A stretch of 64,000 bases of DNA from Hydrogenimonas urashimensis (lineage in GTDB: Bacteria > Campylobacterota > Campylobacteria > Campylobacterales > Hydrogenimonadaceae), in contig NZ_AP023212.1 of NCBI RefSeq assembly GCF_016593255.1, positions 558,001 to 622,000 on the forward strand, given 5' to 3'. The notes beneath the pieces are model-generated. The model ran no database searches, was not told the DNA's origin, and saw only the letters and a list, made by a program, of their open reading frames with translations. The position numbers and the translations under genes were made by a program. Positions 28,137 through 36,148 of the stretch are shown here, one piece after another. How positions within the stretch are numbered: the first letter of the stretch is position 1; the number at the start of each line of letters is the position of its first letter.

Positions 28137-28364
28137 CATCATCCTTTAGTTCACTGATATTGCGTTATCATACCATTTTGGTCAAAAAACGTATGCAACC
28201 GAGGTTACACTTTCATGCTGAAGATATTTTTCAATTTTCTTTGGCGAATCCCGCAAACTTTAAATCTGCATTGAATCAATTGATACTACCTAAAAAGCGG
28301 AACATCATTTTAAAATCTATGATATCGTAACTCCAATGGGATGCAAGAAACGCTCAGTCCCCGC

Positions 28365-28391
28365 CAAAGAATGGGCTTCGCCCATGCTTTG
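28365..28391 (-). terminator. Hairpin after the anion-transporter gene
   Basis: CAAAG-A-ATGGGC, loop TTC, GCCCAT-G-CTTTG: an 11-bp stem with one mismatch, 8 bases beyond the transporter stop in its direction of transcription. No U-tract follows, but its position fits a terminator or 3' stabiliser. The remaining 230 bases up to the permease gene contain no recognised feature. Confidence 0.4.
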
Positions 28392-28399
28392 CATAACAT

Positions 28400-29464
28400 C
28401 TAATAGAAAAGATAGAAAATTGCATACCCCGCGAAGAAAGCGACAAACCCCGCCCCGACGAATTTTCGTACAAAAGAGAGACTCTTTCCCGCTTCGGCAC
28501 CGGCGACATAGATGCGGTAGGTGATGAGATTGGCCAACGCCGCGACGAGGGTACCGAAACCGCCGACGTTGGTCCCCCACAGCAGCGCCTGCCAGTTGCT
28601 CGTGAACTTTTCCATCAGCAGGGTCGTGGGCACGTTGCTGATGACCTGGCTCATAAGGCTGGAGAGGATAAAGATATGCATCGGATGTTCCAGCGATGCG
28701 CCGATCATCGCCTGGATATTGGTGGTAAGCCCCAAAAACGCGATGAAAGTCAAAAGAAGGGCGTAATCGACTTTCAGGCTTTTTCGGTCGAAAAAGAGAG
28801 CGAAAACGAGCGCCAGCAGTGCCGTGCCGGTCGGCAAGATCCGAAGGACACAGAGTACGACGATAAGCAGAAGGACGCCATAGATCAGTGCCAATGGCTG
28901 ACTTATGGGCCTCTTTTTACGTTTCGAGCCGGAGTTGGGACGGTTTTTGAGGAAGAGGGCCGCTATGGCAAAGAGCAGAAGCATTCCGAAGGAGAAAGGC
29001 GCGATGGTCTGGATGAAGGGTATGGTCTGGAGTTCGTAATAGCTGAAAATGAAGATATTCTGGGGCGTTCCGAAAGGGGTGAGCGCCGCACCCGCGTGGG
29101 CCGTCAGCGCGACGAGGATGACGAGATTCTCTTTTTCACGGATATTCATAGCCATGACGATGGGCAGAACCGTCACAAGCGCCACGTCGATCGTGACGAA
29201 CATGGAGAGTACGAACGTGACAACGACCAACAGCAGAGGGATGCGTCCCCTTTTCTCCAACACTCTGGCGATCATACCGAGAAGTTGGCTGTTTTCGATC
29301 CCCTTGACGACGACGAAGAGGGCGAAGAGAAGAAAGATCGGCTCCATCTCCTTTTCGGTATAGAGAGGCCAACTTTTCAGATAGAGCGAGGTAGCTGCCA
29401 AACCGGCTAGTGAAATAAGAAGCAGCCATTCGTCGATCAAAAAACGTATCAACCTTTTTCCCAT
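28400..29464 (-). CDS. Ion-transporter-superfamily (SLC13/ArsB/NhaD-type) permease
   Basis: 354 residues with about 10 helices and the paired re-entrant-loop signature of the IT superfamily: TAHAGAALTPFGTPQNIF in the first half and MSQVISNVPTTLL followed by GTNVGGFGTLVAALANLI in the second. It is short for DASS transporters (about 450). The substrate could be a dicarboxylate, arsenite or Na/H. It diverges from the two-component regulator, and TATAAT on the minus strand (29494-29499) is a plausible promoter. Confidence 0.82.
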   Translation of the reverse strand: MGKRLIRFLIDEWLLLISLAGLAATSLYLKSWPLYTEKEMEPIFLLFALFVVVKGIENSQLLGMIARVLEKRGRIPLLLVVVTFVLSMFVTIDVALVTVLPIVMAMNIREKENLVILVALTAHAGAALTPFGTPQNIFIFSYYELQTIPFIQTIAPFSFGMLLLFAIAALFLKNRPNSGSKRKKRPISQPLALIYGVLLLIVVLCVLRILPTGTALLALVFALFFDRKSLKVDYALLLTFIAFLGLTTNIQAMIGASLEHPMHIFILSSLMSQVISNVPTTLLMEKFTSNWQALLWGTNVGGFGTLVAALANLITYRIYVAGAEAGKSLSFVRKFVGAGFVAFFAGYAIFYLFY

Positions 29465-29493
29465 ATCATCCCGTCTATCTGTCCATTCCGTTC

Positions 29494-29499
29494 ATTATA
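29494..29499 (-). promoter_or_regulatory. -10 element of the SLC13/ArsB-type gene
   Basis: TATAAT on the minus strand, 30 bases before the ATG at 29464. No good -35. Confidence 0.45.
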
Positions 29500-29540
29500 A
29501 CATCATCGGAGTATATGATCGTCATAATTATCCATGGTTT

Positions 29541-29556
29541 AGATTCAATAGAATCT
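29541..29556. promoter_or_regulatory. Perfect inverted repeat between divergent transporter and regulator genes
   Basis: AGATTC-AATA-GAATCT, a 16-base perfect inverted repeat about 15 bases upstream of the response-regulator box. Candidate operator for an unidentified dimeric regulator. Confidence 0.35.
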
Positions 29557-29571
29557 GAAATCGATATGGGA

Positions 29572-29604
29572 TTCACGTTGCGTTAATGTCATAATCCATA
29601 TAAT
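29572..29604 (+). promoter_or_regulatory. Two-component promoter: 11-bp direct repeat box and -10
   Basis: TTCAC at 29572 and TTAAT at 29583 lie exactly 11 bp apart, followed by TATAAT at 29599-29604. Only 6 bases separate the -10 from the ATG at 29611, so the transcript may be leaderless. The 18-base box shares 14 positions with the one at 31304-31321. This suggests autoregulation by the adjacent OmpR-type regulator. Confidence 0.5.
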
Positions 29605-29610
29605 GGTGCC

Positions 29611-30267
29611 ATGAAAGCGAAATTTCTCCTTCTCGAAGATGACGAAATTCTTTCCGAAACATTGGTCGATATACTCGAAAGCCATGGATTTTCCGTTACG
29701 CATGTCATGACGGGGGAGGGTGCGGTCGATGCGACGTTCTACGAACGATTCGATCTTTTGATTTTGGATGTCAACGTCCCCGGCATCGACGGTTTTTCAC
29801 TGCTTGAAAGTCTCAGAGACGCGGGTGTCACGACGCCGGCCATCTTCATCACGGCACGCACCGACATCGCCTCCTTGGCCCATGGATTCGATGTGGGTGT
29901 GGACGATTATCTGAAAAAACCCTTCGACTTCGACGAACTGCTCATCCGCATCGACGCTTTGCTTAAAAAGGCGTACCATGCCCGCTCCGACGAGATCACG
30001 GTCGGGGCATTCCGGTATTTGATGGGACGAAACGAACTTTACGAAAAAAACTCATACATCCCCCTGCCGCCCGCGCAGCTAAAACTCGTCAAACTCTTTT
30101 TCCAACAAAGAGGCCACACCGTCCCGAAAGAGGTTTTGTTGGAGATATTGGCCGAAGGGGACGAAGCGAGCGAAGGGGCGCTGCGGGTACACATCGCGAA
30201 ATTGCGCAAAATCGGTCTGCCCATTTTGACCGTGAAAGGCATAGGATACCGACTTGAAACGGCATGA
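29611..30267 (+). CDS. OmpR/PhoB-family response regulator
   Basis: 218 residues. The receiver domain has the acidic pocket EDD (residues 9-11), phosphoacceptor D53 (LLILDVNVPG), a conserved T/S (FITAR) and K (DDYLKKPFD). The C-terminal winged helix ends with the typical VKGIGYRLE wing. It should bind direct repeats as a head-to-tail dimer. Matching 11-bp TTAAY repeats occur at its own promoter, before the DUF2202 gene and before the TonB-receptor gene. It overlaps the kinase gene by 14 bases. Confidence 0.93.
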   Translation: MKAKFLLLEDDEILSETLVDILESHGFSVTHVMTGEGAVDATFYERFDLLILDVNVPGIDGFSLLESLRDAGVTTPAIFITARTDIASLAHGFDVGVDDYLKKPFDFDELLIRIDALLKKAYHARSDEITVGAFRYLMGRNELYEKNSYIPLPPAQLKLVKLFFQQRGHTVPKEVLLEILAEGDEASEGALRVHIAKLRKIGLPILTVKGIGYRLETA

Positions 30268-31318
30268 AAAACGGGCATTCTGGAAATTCTTCCTTCTCTA
30301 TTTCACGAGTGTGGCGGCGCTGGTGCTGGTGGCCGGTTTTTTCTATTTTCAAGAGTCCAAAGCCCATATGCTCAAAAGCGAAGAGTTCTCGCTCATAGAG
30401 TTCGCCCGTCACATCAAGATGGGCGGTCCGGCCGGCGAGTTTTCCGACGCTTACGCCTACCGGTTCATTCCCGCGAACAACCGTCATATCGACATTAGAA
30501 ATTTCACCGTTCGAAACGGCCGTTTCGTCAAGATTATCCCGATGCCTCTGGGCGATGTTTACCTCGAAGTGAGCAAATCGACCCGTGCTTACCAAGAAGC
30601 GTTGCACGATTTGCGTCTGCGAATATGGGCCGTGCAATTTCTCATTTTGCTCATTTTTGGCCTCATCAGCTACCGATTGGCCAAAAACGCCATCAAGCCG
30701 CTCGAAGAGAGCATCGAACTGCTAGACCGCTTCGCCAAAGACCTTATCCACGATCTCAACACCCCCGTCACCGCCATCAAACTCAACTTGTCGCTTTTGA
30801 AAAAGATCCCCGCCCTTCACGAATCACGCGTGCTGCATCGCCTGCAAAAAAGCGTGCATACCATCTCCGAACTGCACGAAAACCTGACCATTCTTCTCGA
30901 AGAGAAAACCTTTCAGATGCAGCGCACCGATCTGTGCTCCATCGTCCAGGAGGTGGTGCAGATACAAAAACCGCTCTATCCCAACCTCGATTTTTTCGTC
31001 GAATGTCACCACTTCTTCGCCACCGTCCATGCCAAAGCCTTCAAACAGTTGCTTCAAAACATCGTCTCCAACGCCTGCCGCTACAACCGCCCCGGGGGGT
31101 TTGTCAAAATCTACACCCGTGGCCGAACCCTCATCGTCGAAGATAACGGCATCGGCATAGAAAATCCCCAAAAGATATTTGAGCGCAACTACAGCGAAAG
31201 CGGAAGCAGCGGCATCGGTCTTGACATCGTCAAACGCCTCTCCTATGCCATGAACATAAAAATTAAAATCGAATCTTCCAAAAACGAAGGAACCCGCTTT
31301 CTCTTAACGATGCGTTAA
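30254..31318 (+). CDS. Membrane sensor histidine kinase
   Basis: 354 residues. A first membrane helix spans residues about 9-31 and a periplasmic sensor of about 90 residues follows. A second helix lies at about 123-140. HisKA has H166 in LIHDLNTPV, and HATPase_c has N-box NIVSNACRYN, G1 EDNGIGIE and G2 SGIGLDIV. The sensor region has no known domain. The start is TTG at 30254 with AGGA 8 bases upstream; the next ATG would remove the first helix. It overlaps the response-regulator gene, so they are cognate. The signal is unknown, though neighbours suggest a metal or envelope cue. Confidence 0.9.
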   Translation: MKRHEKRAFWKFFLLYFTSVAALVLVAGFFYFQESKAHMLKSEEFSLIEFARHIKMGGPAGEFSDAYAYRFIPANNRHIDIRNFTVRNGRFVKIIPMPLGDVYLEVSKSTRAYQEALHDLRLRIWAVQFLILLIFGLISYRLAKNAIKPLEESIELLDRFAKDLIHDLNTPVTAIKLNLSLLKKIPALHESRVLHRLQKSVHTISELHENLTILLEEKTFQMQRTDLCSIVQEVVQIQKPLYPNLDFFVECHHFFATVHAKAFKQLLQNIVSNACRYNRPGGFVKIYTRGRTLIVEDNGIGIENPQKIFERNYSESGSSGIGLDIVKRLSYAMNIKIKIESSKNEGTRFLLTMR

Positions 31319-31335
31319 TACGATCATGCGACAAT
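31304..31335 (+). promoter_or_regulatory. Response-regulator box and -10 upstream of the DUF2202 gene
   Basis: TTAAC at 31304 and TTAAT at 31315, 11 bp apart and overlapping the histidine-kinase stop codon. A GACAAT at 31330-31335 follows at the same distance (15 bases) as the -10 elements after the other two boxes. It would drive the effector genes separately from the regulator genes. Confidence 0.45.
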
Positions 31336-31336
31336 G

Positions 31337-31362
31337 CACCATCTCAAACAAAGGAGATGGTG
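31337..31362 (+). promoter_or_regulatory. 5' leader hairpin covering the ribosome-binding site
   Basis: CACCATCTC (31337-31345) pairs perfectly with GAGATGGTG (31354-31362) around an 8-base A-rich loop. The 3' arm contains part of the AAGGAG ribosome-binding site and ends directly at the ATG at 31363. Folding would hide the site, so translation of the DUF2202 gene may be controlled by temperature, a small RNA, or a binding protein. Confidence 0.5.
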
Positions 31363-32061
31363 ATGGAACACTCTATCCTTTCTGTAGTTGTATCGGCGAC
31401 ATTGGTAATGGCCGGCATGGCCGGTTGCGGTGGTGGCGGCGGTAGCGGCACACCCTCGTCCACCGAGTTGACGGATGCGCAGAAGTACTCTTTGGCTTAT
31501 ATGTGGAACGAAGAGAAGCTCGCCAAAGATATCTACCTCGCTCTGAATGAAAGCCTGCCCCACACCACTCTTTACAACATTGCCACACGCTCCGAAACCC
31601 AGCATGAAGCGGCTGTCGAAGGGTTGGTACAGCAGTACGATATCAATATCACGAATCTGAAAGACTATCAGGTCAGCTACTCCGAAGCAGAGCTCAGAGC
31701 CCTGCCCGCAGGGAAATTCGCCGTACCCGAAATCCAAAACCTCTACGACAAGCTCTACCTTAAAGGAATGCAATCTTTGGAAAGCGCCCTGCAGGTCGGC
31801 TGCATGGTTGAAGTGACCGATGTGGAAGATTTGGACAGATATATCACCACCGCGGGCGGCAACATGGATCTTGTCACGGTATTCACCAACCTCAGAAGCG
31901 GCAGTTACAACCACTACTGGGCTTTTGACAGAGCGCTTAAAGCGATCGGCGTTGCGAACGGTTGCTGCAGCCTAGGCGACAAATACTGTAAAACGCCCGA
32001 AGAGTACCCGGCAACCAACGGATCAGGCAACGGCAACCAGGGATACCGTGGCGGAAGATAA
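31363..32061 (+). CDS. DUF2202 ferritin-like lipoprotein
   Basis: 232 residues. A lipoprotein signal peptide ends in MAGC, then comes a Gly-rich linker (GGGGGSG). The DUF2202 domain is a four-helix, ferritin-like fold. Acidic/histidine residues resembling diiron ligands appear in WNEEKLAKD and RSETQHEAAVE, and SYNHYWAF follows later. The C-terminal tail has a cysteine cluster (GCCSLGDKYC). I start at the ATG at 31363 because AAGGAG is 6 bases upstream; an in-frame ATG at 31357 lies within that site. The molecular function of the family is not known to me. Iron or other metal binding is inferred. Confidence 0.82.
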   Translation: MEHSILSVVVSATLVMAGMAGCGGGGGSGTPSSTELTDAQKYSLAYMWNEEKLAKDIYLALNESLPHTTLYNIATRSETQHEAAVEGLVQQYDINITNLKDYQVSYSEAELRALPAGKFAVPEIQNLYDKLYLKGMQSLESALQVGCMVEVTDVEDLDRYITTAGGNMDLVTVFTNLRSGSYNHYWAFDRALKAIGVANGCCSLGDKYCKTPEEYPATNGSGNGNQGYRGGR

Positions 32062-32075
32062 CATAGGAGAATAAA

Positions 32076-32402
32076 ATGAAACGAACACTTTTGATCGCCG
32101 TTTTGGTCATTACAGGAACCCTCATGGCAAGTCAGGGCATGCAAAGGCCGTCTTTTGCCGATTTCGACAAAAACGCGGATGGTAAAATCAGCCCCCAGGA
32201 GTTCGAACAAACACGCCAGGAACGGATGAAAAAGATGGCCGAAGCGGGGCGGATGATGCGTCACGTGGGTAATGCCCCGCAATTTGGCGATATCGATACC
32301 AACCATGACGGATATCTGGAGAGAAACGAGTTTCAAAAACATCGCCAACAGTGCCGACAACGCCGAGGGCAAGGCATGGGTATGGGAAGAAACCGGTATT
32401 GA
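32076..32402 (+). CDS. Exported EF-hand calcium-binding protein
   Basis: 108 residues. It has a signal peptide (KRTLLIAVLVITGTLMAS) and two EF-hand loops, DKNADGKISPQEF (about residues 30-42) and DTNHDGYLERNEF (about 74-86). Loop positions 1, 3, 5 and 12 are correct ligands in both. The C-terminus is rich in Arg/Gln/Gly. It should bind Ca2+ or a similar ion in the periplasm. It follows the DUF2202 gene by 14 bases with AGGAGA before the ATG. Confidence 0.83.
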   Translation: MKRTLLIAVLVITGTLMASQGMQRPSFADFDKNADGKISPQEFEQTRQERMKKMAEAGRMMRHVGNAPQFGDIDTNHDGYLERNEFQKHRQQCRQRRGQGMGMGRNRY

Positions 32403-32443
32403 TTCTATCCTCATCCACAAACACTGGATACAAAGGGCATCAG

Positions 32444-33685
32444 TTGAAATCAATTATTGCTGTTTTCTTCGCTTTCACCCTCTCATCCTGGGCCGATACA
32501 CTCACGCTTGATAAGTGTATCGATATGGCGTTGAAAACCCATCCGGATATCAAAGCGTGGCTTTATAAAACCGAGCAGGCGAAAAAGGATGTTTCCGTAC
32601 AAAAGAGTCTCCGACTGCCGCAGGTGACGGTTTCGGCCGAATACGACCCACAGCGTACCTACGTCATGCCCCAGTTGGGTACTTTTCATACCATCGACGA
32701 TGACGGTTGGAGTGTCGGCGCCCAGCTGCGTCAAAAAGTTTACGACTTTTCCCAAACGACCGGCCACATCGAAGCGGCCAAAAGCCGTAAGGAGATCGCC
32801 CGGCTGAGCAGTGAAGAGGCCAAAGCCCTCATGCGCTACCGGGTCAAAACGGCCTATGCCCTGGTATTGGTGCAAAAGGCCGCTTTGATCGCCCGCGAGA
32901 AAGACCTGGCGGCCAAAAAAGCGCTCTACGAACAAGCCAAAGCGCTTTATGCCCAGGGGCTCAAGACCCATGCCGATGAAATCCGCTTCTACGCCAGTGC
33001 CAAAGCGGCCGAAGATGCCCTAGCACAGGCACAGGCGGCTTTCACGAAAGCCCGAGATGCCCTCGCCGCGTTGATCGGTCAGCCCGTCGACGAACGAACG
33101 ACCCTGCAGGAGGAGGTTTTGACCCGAATCTCCCACCCCTTGGAGGATCTGAACACGACACTCTCCCGTAACCTGCAGCTTCGAATCGCGCAAAAATCGA
33201 TCGACGCGGCCAAAGCGGAAGCCAAAGCGGCTGAAGGCGCGAAATTTGGTTCTGTCGAAGCCTTCGCCCAGGCTTCCCACGTGGGCGCCCTGAACGAATA
33301 CGATACGACACTGTTGGGCATCGGTTACACCCTGCCCCTTTACAGTGGCGGCCGGTTGAGCGCCCAGGCCCAACGGGCAAAAATCGAACAACTCGTCGCC
33401 GCCTCCCAGAATGAAAGCGCCAAAAGAGCCATCGTTCAGGAGTTCCAAGGGCTTCTGGCGGATTTGCAAGCGGCCAAGCGGGGAATCGAAGCGCGCAAAG
33501 CGCAGGAGCGCGCGATGGAAGAGTCGAAAAGGCTCATTGATGCCCGCTACAAAGCGGGGCTGGAGACCTACGTCGCGGTACTGGATGCCCAGGCATCATG
33601 GCTGGATGCCAGGTTGGGGCTGCTGAGCGCCCACTATTTGCAAGCGACATCAACTTTCAGACTGGAGTATCTCAATGGCCAATAG
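32444..33685 (+). CDS. TolC-family outer membrane efflux protein
   Basis: 413 residues with signal peptide and the repeated outer-membrane-efflux (OEP) architecture: long helical hairpins and beta segments such as LSARQKVYDFS-type (AQLRQKVYDFSQTTG) and GIGYTLPLYSGGRL. It forms the outer membrane exit duct of a tripartite exporter. The start is TTG at 32444 (LKSIIAVFFAFTLSSWA as signal peptide), with AAGGG 7 bases upstream. The open frame further upstream overlaps the EF-hand gene. It overlaps the adaptor gene by 11 bases. Confidence 0.88.
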   Translation: MKSIIAVFFAFTLSSWADTLTLDKCIDMALKTHPDIKAWLYKTEQAKKDVSVQKSLRLPQVTVSAEYDPQRTYVMPQLGTFHTIDDDGWSVGAQLRQKVYDFSQTTGHIEAAKSRKEIARLSSEEAKALMRYRVKTAYALVLVQKAALIAREKDLAAKKALYEQAKALYAQGLKTHADEIRFYASAKAAEDALAQAQAAFTKARDALAALIGQPVDERTTLQEEVLTRISHPLEDLNTTLSRNLQLRIAQKSIDAAKAEAKAAEGAKFGSVEAFAQASHVGALNEYDTTLLGIGYTLPLYSGGRLSAQAQRAKIEQLVAASQNESAKRAIVQEFQGLLADLQAAKRGIEARKAQERAMEESKRLIDARYKAGLETYVAVLDAQASWLDARLGLLSAHYLQATSTFRLEYLNGQ

Positions 33686-34808
33686 ATCGATCAAAACCGC
33701 CCTCTTTCTACTGCTTGCCGGCCTCGCCGGTTGGCTTTTCTATGAAAAAGTTTACATTCCCAAATCAACCTACCAGGCCGTCACGGCCAAAGAGGGTGTG
33801 ATGGAAGCAACGGTCTTCGGTATAGGAACGGTAGGAGCGAAAAATCTTTACCCCCTCTGTTCCGTCACGGGTGGCAAACTTCTGACGGTTGCGAAAGAGG
33901 AGGGAGAGTGGGTGAAAAAGGGGGATATCATCGCCCGCATCGATCCCGTGGATCTGCCCCAGCAGCTCGAAGCCGCCCGTGCGACGGAGCGAAAAGCCCG
34001 TTTCGAGATAGAAGCGGCCAAAAAATCGTTGGAAGCTCTCCAGGCACAAAAACGTCTGGCAACGATCACCTACCAAAGATATGCGACGCTCAAATCCCAA
34101 GGATTTGCCGCAAAAGCCGAATATGACAAAGCCAAAGCCGACCTGGATGCGTTAAAGGCACAGATCGCGGCGGCGAAATCCCAGATCGCGGCTTCCAAAG
34201 CCCTGGCACGCCAAGCCGAGCACAACGTCAAAGCGATTGAAAAGCGACTGACGACCTTGACGATCACCGCGCCGTTTGACGGTTACGTCGTCAAAAAAGA
34301 GGCCCGTGCCGCCCAGACCATCGCACCCCAGGCTCCCATTCTCACGCTGGTCCGCCCCGAAGAGGTGTGGGTACGCATCAACATCGACGAACGGATCAGC
34401 GGACGCGTGAAAGTTGGCCAAAAAGCGAATATTCACCTGCGCTCCCATCCCAAAGAGGCGATGACTGGTCATGTGGCACGCATCGAGCCCGAAAGCGATC
34501 CGGTCACCGAAGAGCGCATCGTCGACATCCGGTTCGACCGGCTGCCTCACCCTTTCTACCTCAACGAACAGGCCGAAGCGCGTATCGCGACGGGAAAAAT
34601 CGACCGTGCCGTCATTCTGCCTACCAAGGTTTTCACCCATGGCGGCGTCTGGGTCTACAAAGATGGAAAAGTCCATTTCAAAAAGGTGGAGATCCTTGCC
34701 GAAAACGAGGGCAGAGCCGCCGTCCGCGGCATCGAAGCGGGAAGCAAGGTTCTAATTCCCGATCCTCACAAAAAACCGTTGTTTGAAAACGGGAGCGTTC
34801 GGCTGTGA
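33675..34808 (+). CDS. HlyD/MacA-type periplasmic adaptor (membrane fusion protein)
   Basis: 377 residues. It has an N-terminal membrane anchor (residues about 7-23), a biotinyl-lipoyl half (VTGGKLLTVAKEEGEWVKKGDIIARID), an alpha-helical hairpin of about 100 residues rich in Ala/Lys/Gln, and the second lipoyl half (APFDGYVVKKEARAAQTI). A beta-barrel domain follows. It links the inner-membrane ABC permease to TolC. Start and stop overlap both neighbouring genes, as expected for a tripartite operon. Confidence 0.9.
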   Translation: MANRSIKTALFLLLAGLAGWLFYEKVYIPKSTYQAVTAKEGVMEATVFGIGTVGAKNLYPLCSVTGGKLLTVAKEEGEWVKKGDIIARIDPVDLPQQLEAARATERKARFEIEAAKKSLEALQAQKRLATITYQRYATLKSQGFAAKAEYDKAKADLDALKAQIAAAKSQIAASKALARQAEHNVKAIEKRLTTLTITAPFDGYVVKKEARAAQTIAPQAPILTLVRPEEVWVRINIDERISGRVKVGQKANIHLRSHPKEAMTGHVARIEPESDPVTEERIVDIRFDRLPHPFYLNEQAEARIATGKIDRAVILPTKVFTHGGVWVYKDGKVHFKKVEILAENEGRAAVRGIEAGSKVLIPDPHKKPLFENGSVRL

Positions 34809-35956
34809 TCGATCTCGCTTTCAAAGATATCGCCCACGCTAAGCTCAAATTCCTCGTCACCGCCATGGGGGTGGGGATGCTGCTGGGTATCGTGCTCATC
34901 ATGGTCGGAGTCTACCGGGGGATGGTCATCGACGCCCAGGTGCTGCTCGACGACACCGGCGCCGACCTCTGGATCGTCCAGCAGGATACCCTGGGCCCCT
35001 TCGCCCAGAGCTCCCGGATCCACGAAGACCTAAAAAACACCCTCCGCGCCCAGCCCGGCATCGACAAGACCGCCGCCATGGCCTACATGGGCTTTCAGGT
35101 CCGCATACCCGGTGGAGAGATGAAGCGGATCTACAGCGTCGGCTACGACCCCTTCGGCGCCATCTGCCCCATCAACCCCAAGCGCCTCGTCGCCGGCCGC
35201 CCCATCGCCAAAGCCCACTACGAGACGGTGGTTGCCAAAAAGCTCGGCTTCAAACTCGGCGACAAGATCCCCATGGGGCGTGACCTCTATACCGTGGTCG
35301 GCATCACCAAAGGGGCCGTCTCCTCCGGCGGGGAACCGCTGATCTATCTGAGCCTCAAGGATGCCCAGAAATTGCAGTTTCTCTACTCCAACGCCCGCAT
35401 ACGAAACGACCGGGCCAGAGGCATGAACGTCCAGGCTGACCAACACCTGGTCAACGCCATCGTCGCCACCTTGAAACCCGGCTACAACCCCGACACCGTG
35501 GCAGAAAATATCCGCCGATGGAAGCATCTGAGCGTCTACACCGACGCCCAGGAGCGCTGGGTGCTCACCGTCAACGTCATCGAAATGGCCAAAAAGCAGA
35601 TTGGGATGTTCACCGTCATCCTCATCGTGGTCTCCATCATCATCATCGCCCTGATCATCTATACGATGACCCTGGAGAAGATCAAGGAGATCGCCATCAT
35701 GAAGCTGGTGGGCATTCCCAACGCCATGATCACCACCATGATCGTCAAGGAGACCCTGGCATTGGGCGTGCTCGCCTTTCTCTTCGCCAATCTATTCGCC
35801 CATTCCATCTGGGACAAGTTCCCCAAACGGGTGGTGCTGGAACGGCCGGACGCCTGGGGGCTCTTCGCCGTGGTGCTCGTCGCATCGATCCTGGCTAGCC
35901 TCTTCGGCGTCTTCAAGGCGATCCGCGCGGATGAACGGCAGGCGATTGGGGGATGA
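34805..35956 (+). CDS. MacB/FtsX-family ABC permease (DevC-like)
   Basis: 383 residues. One N-terminal helix (LKFLVTAMGVGMLLGIVLIMVGVYRG), a periplasmic domain of about 220 residues, and three C-terminal helices make the MacB-type topology, without a fused ATPase. Start is GTG at 34805, overlapping the adaptor stop (GTGA). By eye GC is clearly higher (about 60-65%) and Lys is often AAG, unlike the adaptor gene. This suggests different history for the permease. The ATPase gene follows after a repeat-rich gap. Confidence 0.88.
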   Translation: MIDLAFKDIAHAKLKFLVTAMGVGMLLGIVLIMVGVYRGMVIDAQVLLDDTGADLWIVQQDTLGPFAQSSRIHEDLKNTLRAQPGIDKTAAMAYMGFQVRIPGGEMKRIYSVGYDPFGAICPINPKRLVAGRPIAKAHYETVVAKKLGFKLGDKIPMGRDLYTVVGITKGAVSSGGEPLIYLSLKDAQKLQFLYSNARIRNDRARGMNVQADQHLVNAIVATLKPGYNPDTVAENIRRWKHLSVYTDAQERWVLTVNVIEMAKKQIGMFTVILIVVSIIIIALIIYTMTLEKIKEIAIMKLVGIPNAMITTMIVKETLALGVLAFLFANLFAHSIWDKFPKRVVLERPDAWGLFAVVLVASILASLFGVFKAIRADERQAIGG

Positions 35957-35959
35957 TGG

Positions 35960-36109
35960 GTCATTGGTCATTGGTCACTGGTCATTGGTCATTGGGAATG
36001 ACGAATATGGCATTGGGCAATAGGCATGGGGCATTGGTGGTAAAGAGGTACGGGGTCTGCCCCAATGCCTCATGCCGATTTGCGAAGCAAATCTCAATGC
36101 CCTATGCCT
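35960..36109. repeat. Tandem and inverted repeat element between permease and ATPase genes
   Basis: Five 7-bp units of GTCATTG (the third is GTCACTG) run from 35960 to 35994. A 15-bp inverted repeat with one mismatch follows (36023-36037 with 36062-36076). Next comes a perfect hairpin GATTTGC-GAA-GCAAATC (36077-36093), and then another copy of CAATGCCC. It is non-coding and looks like a palindromic intergenic repeat inserted in the operon. Confidence 0.7.
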
Positions 36110-36148
36110 TTTTTGAAGTCTTGAAACCGTATGGAAAAGGGTATTTCA

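Noticed and set aside
35960-35994. CRISPR array from the repeated GTCATTG units
   Set aside because: Units are 7 bp, contiguous and without spacers, so this is a simple tandem repeat.
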